A program made the position numbers and the translations under genes. From contig JABVXU010000142.1 of NCBI GenBank assembly GCA_013365365.1, forward strand, positions 58,899 to 122,898: a stretch of 64,000 nt of DNA. Reading direction: 5' to 3'. Numbering within the stretch: the first letter of the stretch is position 1; each line of letters opens with the position of its first letter. The notes beneath the pieces are model-generated. The model did not search any database and was not told the DNA's origin. It worked only from the letters and a program-made list of their open reading frames with translations. This stretch comes from Cruorifilaria tuberocauda. Its lineage: Eukaryota > Nematoda > Chromadorea > Rhabditida > Onchocercidae. Positions 25,807 through 37,500 of this stretch are shown here, piece by piece.

Positions 25807-27098
25807 TTCAATTTATCATAATTCATTCATGCTGTGCTTCCTCATACAATCCTAAATAGAAATAAATGATTTCTGTTTCATTTAAAATTAAGAAAATTCA
25901 TTACAGTACATTACGTCAGTCAGTACACATAGCGGAGAACAAAATCCTTCGAACACTTATAAGTTGATTTGCTTTCGTGATTTACGTCAACATTTGAAGA
26001 GTATCTATTCTTAACTGAACTGAATAAAAAAAAATCCGTGGTTCAACGAATATTTATATTTGTGTAATCAACAATGCAAAAATTCGGCGTGTACAAAACA
26101 CTGCAGATATTCCGGATTATCTCGGGAGTACATGGGAATTAGAGATAACTATAAATAATATATGAATAGTTTAGAGACATACTAGGTCTAACTGAAGAAT
26201 CATATTCACGCGACCTTCAAAATAACCCTTATGTGGTAAAACAGTATTCCAGACGGAATTTTTATGATTCCCGAAATTAGCTTTAACATCAATTATTTCT
26301 CGATTCTTAACATGCAATTTTTGAAATAGTTATTGAATAGATGTAATCACAAGTGTATAACATCACCATACTTCTATAATAATGCAATGAAATATTGTGA
26401 AAATGCTAATTTGACATCATTTTAAAAGAAAATTTATTCGATTTGAAAATTCTAATATTTTATCTTTATGTAATTAATAAACAGTTTACATTTGATAAAG
26501 CTTTTGAGGAAGATGAAAGAAGAGACACAATCGCGGAAAAGCCAATAAACAAAAAAAATGCTTTTCAGTGCAAAAATTCCATTTCATTTCTTAATAATAA
26601 AATCAAGTGAAATCGGACAAGCGATGTTGTACATAGGAAATCGAAAATGCAAGATTAATCGAGATGAAAGTGAAATTTCGAAATCATCCTACCAAATATA
26701 TCGTGATTTCTGTAGGAAAAACATTTTCGAACGATAAACTATGTAAAGAAATCACAGATGATTAAAGCAGGATATACCCAAATTGCATTATAGAAGACAA
26801 GAGTGAAATATCAAAAAAATGGAGAAGGATAAATTGACATCAGTTGTACAAATGTTATTACTGCTTCAATTTATTTTCAAAAATTCATTACTTACATCTA
26901 TAGTGCAGAAAATTAAATAACCACTTTAAAGTGAACACTATTTAATTTTGTAATAAGCCTAAGATAAGCAGATATCAATCAAATTTATCCCTGTACATCG
27001 AATATGCTACCCTTTTGAATTGAGAGAGGAAAAAAGCAAAAGTTTATTAAATTTTTTATAAATATTATAATCTCTGTTCTACATAGAGTATTTCACAA
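25807..27098. other. Intergenic region, MRPS6 to EGF/PPxY gene
   Basis: About 1.3 kb between two minus-strand genes: the MRPS6 promoter side and the 3' UTR of the EGF-like gene. No exon or repeat was recognised on either strand. Confidence 0.55.
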
Positions 27099-29736
27099 CT
27101 AGCTGTTTCGGGAAGCATTAGAAGACTGCGAACGTGGTAGCAGCAAGCGTGGAGAAGATGCATATTCAGGTGGTGGAACTGTTGCACCACTAGTAGTTCC
27201 GCCAGTAGGTTGCCGTGATGTTGAAAATTTCGCGACTGCCTGAAATAGGCTATCAATAAGTTATAGATTGGCATAAGATATATACCGCAGAAAAAATCAC
27301 CGAAAGGAATTAGACAATAAGACACTGAAGTCCTATGTAACATTATAACTATTCTTCAAAAAAATTGACTCATGTAAAATAGAAAACTTCTTTAACTAAG
27401 TTTAGGTATCTAAATATTCTCATATTACAGATTTTAAACTTCTTTGACAAAAAAAAACAGAAAGTATGCGAAATATCGTTCTTCTTTGTGGTTACTGCAA
27501 CATACTTCAGCATAAGTGGGCGGGGGATCGAATGGCTTTGATGAATTTCTATTTGTTGATAAAGCAGGCATTGGATCAAGTTGAATTATATACGACGGCA
27601 AAACATAATTGTGAGGTCTTAGCACTATAGAGTCACCATTATTACTATTTAACAAGTTCTCCTGAAATATAACGCATGGTAACAAATGAGAGCTGTTAAG
27701 TATATTTTGGTGAGTAGCTGTTCAAGAAATAGTTTCGTTAAAACAAAGTCAACTGAAAAATACTGCTAATTTTTGAAAGAATGTCAAATATGTTACAATT
27801 TAATTTTAAATGCTTTTAAATATTTTTTAAATCGAACATGAAAAAATGTCCCATAAAACTACCTGCATTCGTAGACAAATTTCATTGCCAGTTCTATTAT
27901 TGACTCGTCTTACGTCCACTCCGCGACATCGAATACCTACGCCCTGACCGCATACTCCATTTAGTAGTGCTCTTCGACGTCCTGAATAAGTAAAGTTTCA
28001 GTATCCTATATGAAATTTAGTCCATTGGAAAATTTAAAGTTTAGTTTACAATTTCACACCGAAGAGCTTTATATAACATGCAACATGAAAATCTTCAACT
28101 GCACCAAGATACTCCTTTTCTTAAACACTTTATTTTATAGCTACTAAAGTATACTTCGTGAATGTATGGATTTCTTTGGAAACAAATCCATACGACAAAC
28201 AACGCAACAGATAATTACAATCACCAGAAACAGTATAGGTAAACCAAACACAGCACCCCATGATGCTGTGTATTCCTGAAATTAAAAGTTATAAATAGAA
28301 ACTGGTTTAGTTTACTGAAAATATTACCATTCTTTGCTAAATAAGGACGATGACATCGCTTTTGCTTTGTTCCTAGCGTAAAAAAGTTTGTGATAGAAAA
28401 TAAAACCTGAGAAGGAAATTTCCAAAAGTTAATTGTTCATTTCAGAAAAAAAATCCAGGAGAAGTGACCTGACAAAATTGTCCAGTGTACCAAGAATCCA
28501 AACATTTGCAATGTCCATTATCCATCGGACGACCACCATTTAAACATTTAATAAGTTCACAGTGCTGACCATGTATGTATTCTGGATGGGGACATCTGAA
28601 AATTTATTCTTTCCAAGACAATTATTTTTCCGAAATATTTTATACAGTCTTAGCGACAATTCGATTATTACACTGATTGCATTATATTTTCCTCTTCCAT
28701 CCACTGAGCAACATGTTGCAATTTATCTTAACAATAATTCAACAAATTAATTTATGCAACTGACTTTAGTTTTCGAAGAACAAACTTCATTCGAAACTTT
28801 CTAACTGAATGGCTCATTATTTTTCTGTTAAAAGTTAATTATAAACCTGCATGTGTACTGTGCTGGAATAAGTTTCGGTATTTTCACTAAAGTGCCATTA
28901 TTAACACAAACTAATTCTTCGCATAAATTACCCCGATAGAATTTGGGACAAATACATTCTCCTGAAAATTTAATTAATGCAATGAAACAAAACTGGCGTG
29001 AATGTTCACGTTCAAGATTTAAAAATTCGAAGTTTGGCTGGGTAAAAAAGTCAAATTTTTTAAAAACTGCTCGTGAATATTATTGAATAGCAAATTTAAT
29101 TTATCCAGGATGCTATCCAGCCTGTGTATGCAATCTTATACTTTACTCCAGAAACGTTGAATTATGGATTTGTAGGTTGAGAAAAATTACGAAAATAATC
29201 ATTAAAAGGCACTTTTCTCATAAATTTTCAATTACTAATGAATGCACTCTGTAATGATAAGGCATATGCTTCTTACCTTTCAATGTTTTCATACCACCGT
29301 TAAGACAATCCGGCGTTAAACCCAACATTTTCTTCAAATACTCCAATGAATCCTTCATTATCTCGCTAAAATGAATACCATCGTTTTTTGTGCTAACATT
29401 TCCAGGTTGCATAACTTCTGATGTAACTTGCACAACTGGTTTTAAAGATACAGAAAAATTTCCATCACTAGTTGTTATACTTATCGTTTGTAATGTTGTA
29501 ACCTGAAAAACATCTTACACTTATCATAAAACTTTCGTGCAAAACTTGTAACGAAAATGTAAACTATCAATTATTGTACTAGAAAGTGAAGTAAACAACA
29601 TAGAGTATACTTCAGCCTTATCACCAGAATTAAACAATTATCTTGTGCGGTATGTTTTTAGATATAACAATACCTCCTCATATTTATCGTCTTTCTCCAA
29701 AGCTTGATTCAATGTCATTATTGTATTCATTAGCAT
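27099..29736 (-). CDS. Single-pass membrane protein, EGF-like extracellular Cys clusters, PPxY cytoplasmic tail
   Basis: Unnamed; no orthologue recognised. Eight minus-strand exons keep phase: 29674-29736, 29277-29502, 28847-28961, 28469-28595, 28155-28275, 27863-27981, 27506-27661, 27099-27239, giving 355 residues. Order: about 95 residues without cysteine; Cys-rich segments CLNGG..., CICPKFYRGNLC, CPHPEYIHGQHCELIKC and CKCLDSWYTGQFC (EGF-like spacing, about residues 90-175); one hydrophobic helix (AVFGLPILFLVIVIICCVVC, about 185-205) followed by a basic stop (SRRRRAL); then a cytoplasmic tail with two PPxY motifs, PPPTYAE and PPPEYAS, likely WW-domain/Nedd4 ligands. Charge balance supports an N-out topology. 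No signal peptide is encoded from the chosen ATG; an upstream TGA blocks extension. Either the helix acts as signal anchor or a distal first exon was missed. Confidence 0.72.
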
Positions 29737-29756
29737 TCAAATATACCAAATCGCAT
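29730..29756 (-). promoter_or_regulatory. Possible upstream ORF overlapping the EGF/PPxY start codon
   Basis: Between a TTTGCAG at 29775-29781 and the predicted start at 29736 there is an earlier ATG (29756) opening an eight-codon frame, MRFGIFEC, whose TAA overlaps the third-codon ATG of the main frame (TAATG). If the mRNA starts at that acceptor, this uORF would be scanned first and could limit translation or favour reinitiation. Confidence 0.35.
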
Positions 29757-30083
29757 AATTTTGTTACCCAAATTCTGCAAACATATTAATATTATAATAA
29801 AAGATAATTAAATCGTAATAAAAGGAAAATAAAATCAAAAATGAAATTAAAAAAAATACACTAAATTAATTGTTTCTTACGAAAATAATCACAATTTAGG
29901 ACGATAAGTCTAAAATTATTATAATTCAGCTTAATATATCTTAAATTAAATAAGATAAAACTATCGATGAGTGAAATATTTCTTCAAAAAGGCATAAATC
30001 TGTCTATTATTATAGCGTGACAAAAATACACGTAACTTCAACCAACTAAAATACATAATAATTCATAACTATCATATAGTTGA

Positions 30084-30155
30084 TTTATAGATTATTTTAG
30101 TTTCGAAAATATTAGCTATCTTCTTTTTTTTTTCGTTACAGTTTTGTTACAATTT
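30084..30155 (+). repeat. Dispersed repeat, copy A (inverted relative to 32362-32436)
   Basis: The segment around TTAGTTTCGAAAAT, then a T-rich run and CGTTACAGTTTTGTTACA, recurs in reverse complement 2.2 kb away with only a few differences. A further 31 nt just downstream (30184-30214) recurs near 34.2 kb, so this may be a fragment of an interspersed element. Confidence 0.7.
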
Positions 30156-30183
30156 TAACAAATTTTAACATTTTAACAAATTT

Positions 30184-30214
30184 TAGATTAAAGCATATAT
30201 ACGAATTATTGACT
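30184..30214 (+). repeat. 31-nt perfect direct repeat (copy 1)
   Basis: The sequence containing AAGCATATATACGAATTATT is repeated exactly at 34200-34230. Flanks differ on both sides except for short AT stretches. Confidence 0.85.
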
Positions 30215-30586
30215 ATCTATATATATACGATGCATCTAATTATGAAAATTAATGATAACATTTATGATAAATAATTTCAATTAAAATTCCCATCAACAGA
30301 AAAAGAAGATATAGATAAGATTTTATCATTAAATGATATCAACGCTCCTAATTTATTTATCAATTTCACTTTATATGATAATAAATACAGGTAAAACTTC
30401 ATCACTACCTTAATAGAAGCACACAAAATAAATCTATCAGCCAAGAGATAGTACATCTTAAACCAAAAATAGAAAAACTGAATGAAATCATATCACAACG
30501 CTTCATATCCCGCCCCGCCTCCGCAATATCTAAGAGATACCAATGACGTGATGCCAAGCCATCAATTACTCAGCTGACAATACTCA

Positions 30587-31412
30587 TCTCTGTATGTGTA
30601 TATGTATGTCCTATAAGTGTGTGTGTGTATGTCTGTGTATGTACATGTATGCAACTGTTGTGATATGTATAACCGTGCACGTTTGTATGTATGTGTATGT
30701 ATGTAATACACATGTGTGCCTGTGCATGTTTATATATGCGTATGTGTATGACTGTGTATGTTTGTATGTATATGTTTATGTTGTATACGTATGTGCGTGT
30801 GTACTGTGTGTGTGTGAAATGTGAAATGTGTGTGATGTATGAAATGTATGTGTGTTTGTGCACTTTCGTATATACGTGTATACGTGTATGTGCGTGAATG
30901 TATGTATGTGTGTATATATGTATGTATGTGTGTTATATACGTGTGTGCCTGTGTGTATGTCTTTGTATGTGTATGTTTGTATGTTGTGTATGTGTGTATG
31001 TGGTACGTTTGTGCGTGTGCATGTTATGTGTGTATGGTGTAAGGAATGTATGTGTACGTGTACACTTTCGTATATACGTATATACGTGTATGTGTGTGAA
31101 TATATGTATGTGTGGTGTGATACGTGTATGTGTGTGAATATATGTATGTATGTATGTGTGGTATGTGATACGTGTATGTGTGTGAATATATGTATGTATG
31201 TATGTGTGGTATGTGATACGTGTATGTGTGTGAATATATGTATGTGTGGTGTGATACGTGTATGTGTGTGAATATATGTATGTATGTATGTATGTGTGGT
31301 GTGATACGTGTATGTGTATGAATATATGTATGTATGTATGTATGTGTGGTGTGATACGTGTATGTGTGTGAATATATGTGTATGTATGTATGTATGTGTG
31401 GTATGTGAGATG
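30587..31412 (+). repeat. TATG/TG-rich minisatellite with a 38-50 bp higher-order unit
   Basis: About 825 bp almost lacking C, built of TATG, TGTG and GTAT words. From about 31117 it becomes ordered: GATACGTGTATGTG recurs at 31119, 31167, 31215, 31253, 31303 and 31353 (spacings 48, 48, 38, 50, 50). Length differences come mostly from the number of TATG tetramers. Long open frames across it are a by-product of composition. Confidence 0.92.
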
Positions 31413-31536
31413 GCTATACGTAAATATGCGAATTAATTTAGAATGAATAATATCCGAGCAGTGATAAATCTATTAGATAACGTTAAAATGCAAATGAACA
31501 GTTCCTTGCTGGCTATAGCGGTATGCAAATCTTTAA

Positions 31537-31585
31537 GAGAGAGGGAAAGAGAAAGAGAGAGAGAGAGAGAGGGAGGGAGGGAGTG
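31537..31585. repeat. GA/GGGA microsatellite
   Basis: A purine-only tract of GAGA and GGGA words about 120 bp beyond the minisatellite. Confidence 0.9.
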
Positions 31586-32361
31586 AGAGATACGGTGAAA
31601 ATTAAATATGAATAGCGAAATTTTTATCACAAAATAAACAAAACGATATTTTATATATTTTCAAATAAAATATTTAATAATTTTAATACAATAAGACTGT
31701 ATTATTTAACTATTTTATAAATTTTTAAAATTAAATTTAGAATTAATTATTGTCACCGACAGTATTATCTATATATTATGATTAGAATTACTGGTTAAAT
31801 AATATCATCATTCAACTATACGATTTTATTTTATTTGTTGAAAGTCTTATAATTTTTATCATTTTCATTATTTAATTTGAAATTTTATCACTATAACTTA
31901 AATTATTAATTGTTTGGAAATTAATCGATTATAGTATTAATTGATAACTATTAATTTCTGATATCATTGATATTATAATAGATGTATTGAATGATATGGA
32001 TATTTGATTTGATAAGTGAATAACAGAAAAATGATATAATGCTATTTCAAATTCTAAAAGTATAATAATATTTTACTATTTCGGTACTGTACGAGAAAAA
32101 CGTATGTATTTTTAGAAACTTTTAAATAAAAATTTCAATTCCAATGTTTTCGAAGAAAAACTTAATATTTTAAAAAATTATTTTCTTTTTTTTAAAGCAA
32201 TAGCTAATAGGAATGAATAGGTAGCAGAAAATGCTTATAATTCAGAGAGAGAAGATAAAAAGAATATCAGATAATAAAAAAATAAAATTTACAATAATAT
32301 TATCTTGAGCTACGATCGAAATCATCATGATTTTCCAGTCCTAATATATTCCATCCAATAT

Positions 32362-32436
32362 TTTAATAAAACTGTAACAAAACTGTAACGAAAAAAAAAA
32401 AGAAGATAGCTAACATTTTCGAAACTAAAGTAATCT
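32362..32436 (-). repeat. Dispersed repeat, copy B (reverse complement of 30084-30155)
   Basis: Read on the minus strand this gives TTAGTTTCGAAAAT, a slightly longer T-run and CGTTACAGTTTTGTTACA, as in copy A. A weaker third match to the CAGTTTTGTTACA part lies at 32521-32538. Confidence 0.7.
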
Positions 32437-34199
32437 ATAAAAAAACTAATGTATAAAATTTTAATCAGAATTTTCCCTCCAACATATATTCTCCTTCCAT
32501 TTATTATCATATTTCATAGCTGTAACAAAACTGTAATAGCAAAAGATATTTAACATATCGAAAAAAAGAAAGAAAAAATCTAACATTCTAACATTTATTC
32601 ATATCAAAATCATAAATTATTCATTCTAAAAATATCGACAAACCAATATTTTATCGTCTCCATCATCTATTTCGTTCTACAAATAATTTGAATAAAAATA
32701 TTTGGTTTTTTAATTTTTGAAAAAAATAATTTTTTGTGAAAACTCAATTTTATTCATTTCTGAGATTTTTCAAATAAAAAAAAAAAAACCAAATTTGTAA
32801 TTTTTTTTTCTGCACTGTTAAAACCTAAAAATTCCACAAAAGACCTCGGCAGGATCTATGAAAATTGTCTATCATTAATCATTCAGTAGCAGAACTGGAT
32901 TCTATCATCATAGGTCTTTGGCGCAAACTCGAACCTTCAATATTACCCACTCTTTTGCGCCTTTAGGCACTTTACCACATATCTAAACTCCTGACGTCAC
33001 ATATTTACTTGACATGTTTATCGGCTGATACTCTGATTGATGATAAAAATGATAATGATAAGTTTCTTTTTGGTCCTGGTATATCATGAAAAATGGAAGA
33101 ACAAAAATGTAAAATTCCGAATACTTAGAATTTTCCCCTTTTTTACGTTTTGTTTTTTATTTTAAATGTCAGTTTAAGAGTTTTGCAAAATTTTACTCCA
33201 AAGCATCATGTAATTTAAATTAATCCATTGTAATGCTCAAAGAAGAAAGAAATGAAAATAACGCTACCAAATTTGGAAAAAATTTTAGAAAACTAGACAA
33301 TTTTGCTAGCAAAATATAATAAACACAAATAATAACAGAGACCTATAGCAGCTGCAGTAATTGTATTAAATGAAGTTAGGTAATACTTGATGGAATGACA
33401 AATTAAATTTTAATTCAAAGCGAAATATGGAGTTTAATAATATTTTAATTTCCTTGCTCCTAATTATTCTTCTAGCTAATCTTTGAATTTTTCTCTCATT
33501 AAAGGAAATAGTGGAAATCTCATTATTTTGAAATGTTGAAAAAGAATAATATCATAAAATAGTCAAATGTAAGTTAACAATCAACAATATCAACGATAAT
33601 ATCTTTCATCACTAGAAGAGATTAGTTGAGAGTTCATTAATCTCAAAATTTTATCAAAATTCAAACCTATGAATAATACTATTGATTTTATATCAATGTT
33701 TTTCACTACTTTTTAAATAAAAATTCAAAAGTAAATACGGACTTAAACAATTTCTTTCAGGAATAATTAAAATAGCTTTCTGAAAATTATCACGCTATTT
33801 TCATAATAATAACGCAGAAAAGCAGAGTCATAGATCTAAGAATAAATCCCAGTCCCTTTAAACGGTGTCCAGAAAAAAGTCCTTTCCGAAAACTTGCTCG
33901 AAGTTCATAGTCTGTTGAATTTTTAAACTCTCAAAAATCGATTCGTTTTTATCAAAAGTCATGTTGAAAAGGAACAATAAAATCAAAGCATGTTCTAGAG
34001 AGGCGAACTAAATTCTAATACTGACAAAAGTGCCGAAATTACAACCAATTCAAAAGTATTATTAAGATTGTTTGGTTTATATATTACTAAAAGTAGAGCA
34101 ACATTCTGGAAAAAGATTATGAGCAGCGTTAATCATGTAATGGAGAAAACAATGCCGATAAAGTGATAAAAAAAAAGCAAAGAAAACCGTTTCTCTGAT

Positions 34200-34230
34200 T
34201 AGATTAAAGCATATATACGAATTATTGACT
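34200..34230 (+). repeat. 31-nt perfect direct repeat (copy 2)
   Basis: Identical to 30184-30214, about 4 kb away, in the presumed 3' flank of the MROH1 gene. Confidence 0.85.
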
Positions 34231-34500
34231 TCACATATCACTTCCTTCACTCGGCTGTAGTTAGATTCCCAAAAGTCATGCATAAAATTATGGTTCTATT
34301 ATTATTATTATATATAATTATGTATAGCGATGTAAACATGATATAGCTCGAGCAGTTGATAAGCGTACATCAATATCGTGATCTTTTAACAGTAACATCA
34401 ATCCTGAAAAACTATATATGAATAAATTGAACAATCCTAAGGATTCATTAAAGCCATAAAAATCCAAAAATCTGCTCAGTGCTTAAAGATTATAGAGGAT

Positions 34501-37500
34501 TTAAGGTTTGAATATTGAATAATGGAATGCTTTCTCCTGCTTTATTCGAATCACTGCAATAAGTGATTTAATACTTTTATTTAGATTAAGCTCAAATTCG
34601 AAATATACCCTGACTACTCAGCAAAACTAAAATACTCTAATAATCCAAAATGTATGGAAATAAAAATCACCTGCAAATATTAATTCTTTCGAAACAGTAC
34701 TCCGTAATTCTGGTGTTAATTCACCCAATAAATAACCCGTCATGTGAGCTGCATTGGAACGAATACGAGATGATGTACTTTTGAAATAATTATTACAACT
34801 CAAAGCATAATAGTTGATACGATCAGGAAATGAAAAAGCCTAAAAATAGATGTTTGATAATATATGTCAATCATTAAAAATTTTATGCATAAAAATGAAT
34901 TTAATCCAAACACTAAATGAATATTCCGCATTCTCAATGTCTTAAACCTCATATAATAATTATCCGGATTGCAGACTAATTTAAATACTTGAAAAAAAAA
35001 ATATATCATCCTGAACAGGGCTGGTTATAACCGAGAAGGTTAACTTGTAATGTGAGTCCTACTCTATTACGAATGTGCTATGAATGATCTAAAGAGGAAG
35101 GATACAACAACATTAACTCACTAATATCACACTGAATTCTTTTAAAAATTGACGATAATCATGGCACTGTTCATCGATTTTCAAGTCGCGTTGAACCAGC
35201 AATGTCAAACGATCAGAATTTAACAACGAAATTACCGACACGAGGCATCGTGCACACATCTGAAATAAGTATTTCCTGAAAGATGAAAGTTTTCTAATTT
35301 AAACATTACATGACACAAAAACAAGTAATTTCTTTGATCACTCAGAAAACTCAATCATAATATATCATTATTTATTTAACGTTTCAATAGAAGTGAAAAA
35401 CATATTGGAAGAATGCTAATAAGAATCAGCTAATTAAGATTAAGTGGTTCAAAATGTTATAGCTTATAAGTCAAATATAAGAAGCCCTCATATCCTAGAA
35501 CCGGTAATCCGATAATTGTGAGAAAACATCATAAATCTCTACTGATAATCTAAACAAATCTGAAAACATTAAATAAACCAAGGATCGTCTCACCTACATT
35601 ATACTATTTTGAACATCTCATAGCGGAAATTTTTTGTATACTCATCAAATTTTGAAAATTCAAAAAATTTGAAGAAAAAATTAAAATTACTACCTGTTTA
35701 ACTTGATCCTCTTCATCATTCAAATGCAAAACAATTGAAACAATATTTATAAGTAATTGTTCGCGATATGCATCACAACTACTTCCTACTCGCTGACCCA
35801 ATTCACCAAATAAACTGAATGATACAGCACGCAGCGCACTGCTTTCCTGAAATCAATACAATATTGAATGAATAAACGAAATGAAATTAGATAATTATTT
35901 TAAAAATGGACATTTTACAAACGTTCAAAATTAAATTCATAATTCGGATAAGCCTAAAATCCTGAACAGAACTAGCATAGCTATATGAAGTTAAAAATCT
36001 TTGGAAAATGAATTGAAATTTGCGTACTTTTTCAAAACATGGTCGTAATTTCAATAACACATTCGGCAGTATATTTTCCAGATGTGTATTCGGTACACGT
36101 GTAGAAAGTTTATTTAGCGCATTAACTGCTTCCATTGCAACCTGAATTTCAAAAATGGAGATAATTTCCTAAAAGAAGAAAAGAAATCAATTTTTAACTT
36201 GTAAAAAAACAAAAAGATACCTCATCTCGACGATCACCACTATCGTCTAAGCCGGCCATTGCCGCTTGTATTGCATCCGATGAATATTTGTTTAAAATTG
36301 AATCGCTACAGCAAGCCAAATCGCCGAGCCCGCGTACAGCTAACTTGAAATTGGAAAATTTAAAACATTATAGGATAAAACAGATGTGTATTATAATTTA
36401 TTATTCTTATATAAACTTCTATAACTTACTTTCCGAATCTTTAAATTACGGTCCTCCAATGCTTTCATTAAGTTTGTAATTAATGCCTCAAGGAGTTTAT
36501 TATCAACTTTTCCTTCTTCATCCGGACATCTAAAAAAATGGATGACAGATAAATGAGGCATTAATAATTGAAGATATGTAATAATTGGTAGATCAATATT
36601 GGTGATTAAGAAATAATCAATGAGTTGCAAAAAAAAATTATATAATACTGATACGAACCGTTTTGTTAAAGCAGATAAAACTGCAGCAGCAGCAATACGG
36701 TATGCATCACTGGGAGATTGCATTCGAGGTATCATCAATGTCACAAGTGGTCGTATCCATTCGGGACGATGTTCACTTAGTGATCGAGTTAGAACTGCTA
36801 TCTGTGAAGATGAATAAGGAATAATAATGTAACTATATTATATTACATAAAATTAGTAGTAATATATAATTGCCAGACGAAAAAAATACAACTTGTTAAA
36901 CTAGTAAGATTATCCTGATGAAATGAATCACAATATCATGAATAAAGAAAAGATTTGTAGTAAATGATACATATTAGAAAAAAACTACTGGTAATTTTTG
37001 ATGAAGGCTAAAAATTATGAAACCAATTTTGAAAACTAACGCCATTCGTAAAATGCAATGTATCGATGCAATCGCTCCATGCACGTTCTGAATTCATCTT
37101 TTCAACAATAGCATCATCGAGTGTTCGCAGGAACAAACTTCGCAAAGCTTGAGATGCCAGAGCAGCTGGTGTAGATGATAGCCGACGTAATTCCGGTGTG
37201 ATAATCAATGATTTTACTCCTAAATTGTTTAATAAATTTCAGGAAATAGTTCCAGAGAACAAAAAAAAATTAATGAAGAGATGGGTAATCGGAAGAAAAG
37301 AATATAGATTATCCGAAAGAATAAAAAAAGAATAACATGCAACTCTTAGCATATGTTAAAAATAACGAGAATAATTCGGAAATGTTACCATCTTTTTCTT
37401 TCATTAATACTGGATATTGAGTATCAACAACAGCAGCAAGAAATTGCAACAGAGCTGCTAAAATATTTGGAATTCGCTTGCACAATTCTACTTCTGGTTC

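Larger units (their letters stand above)
29737..34500. other. Gene-poor 4.8-kb region with satellites and dispersed repeats
   Basis: No convincing exon was found. Contents are the ATGT/TG minisatellite (30587-31412), a GA-rich microsatellite (31537-31585), an inverted pair of about 72-75 bp (30084-30155 and 32362-32436) and a 31-nt perfect direct repeat (30184-30214 and 34200-34230). The remainder is AT-rich. It separates the 5' end of the EGF/PPxY gene from the 3' end of the MROH1 gene. Confidence 0.6.

Noticed and set aside
30594..31271. Several overlapping open frames of 67-139 codons rich in C, V, Y and M
   Set aside because: They lie wholly inside the ATGT/TG minisatellite; low-complexity DNA lacking stops explains them, and no start context, splice site or domain supports coding.
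34077..34283. 68-codon minus-strand frame near the MROH1 3' end, considered as a terminal exon
   Set aside because: No HEAT-like pattern or match to the MROH1 C-terminus, and part of it is the 31-nt dispersed repeat.
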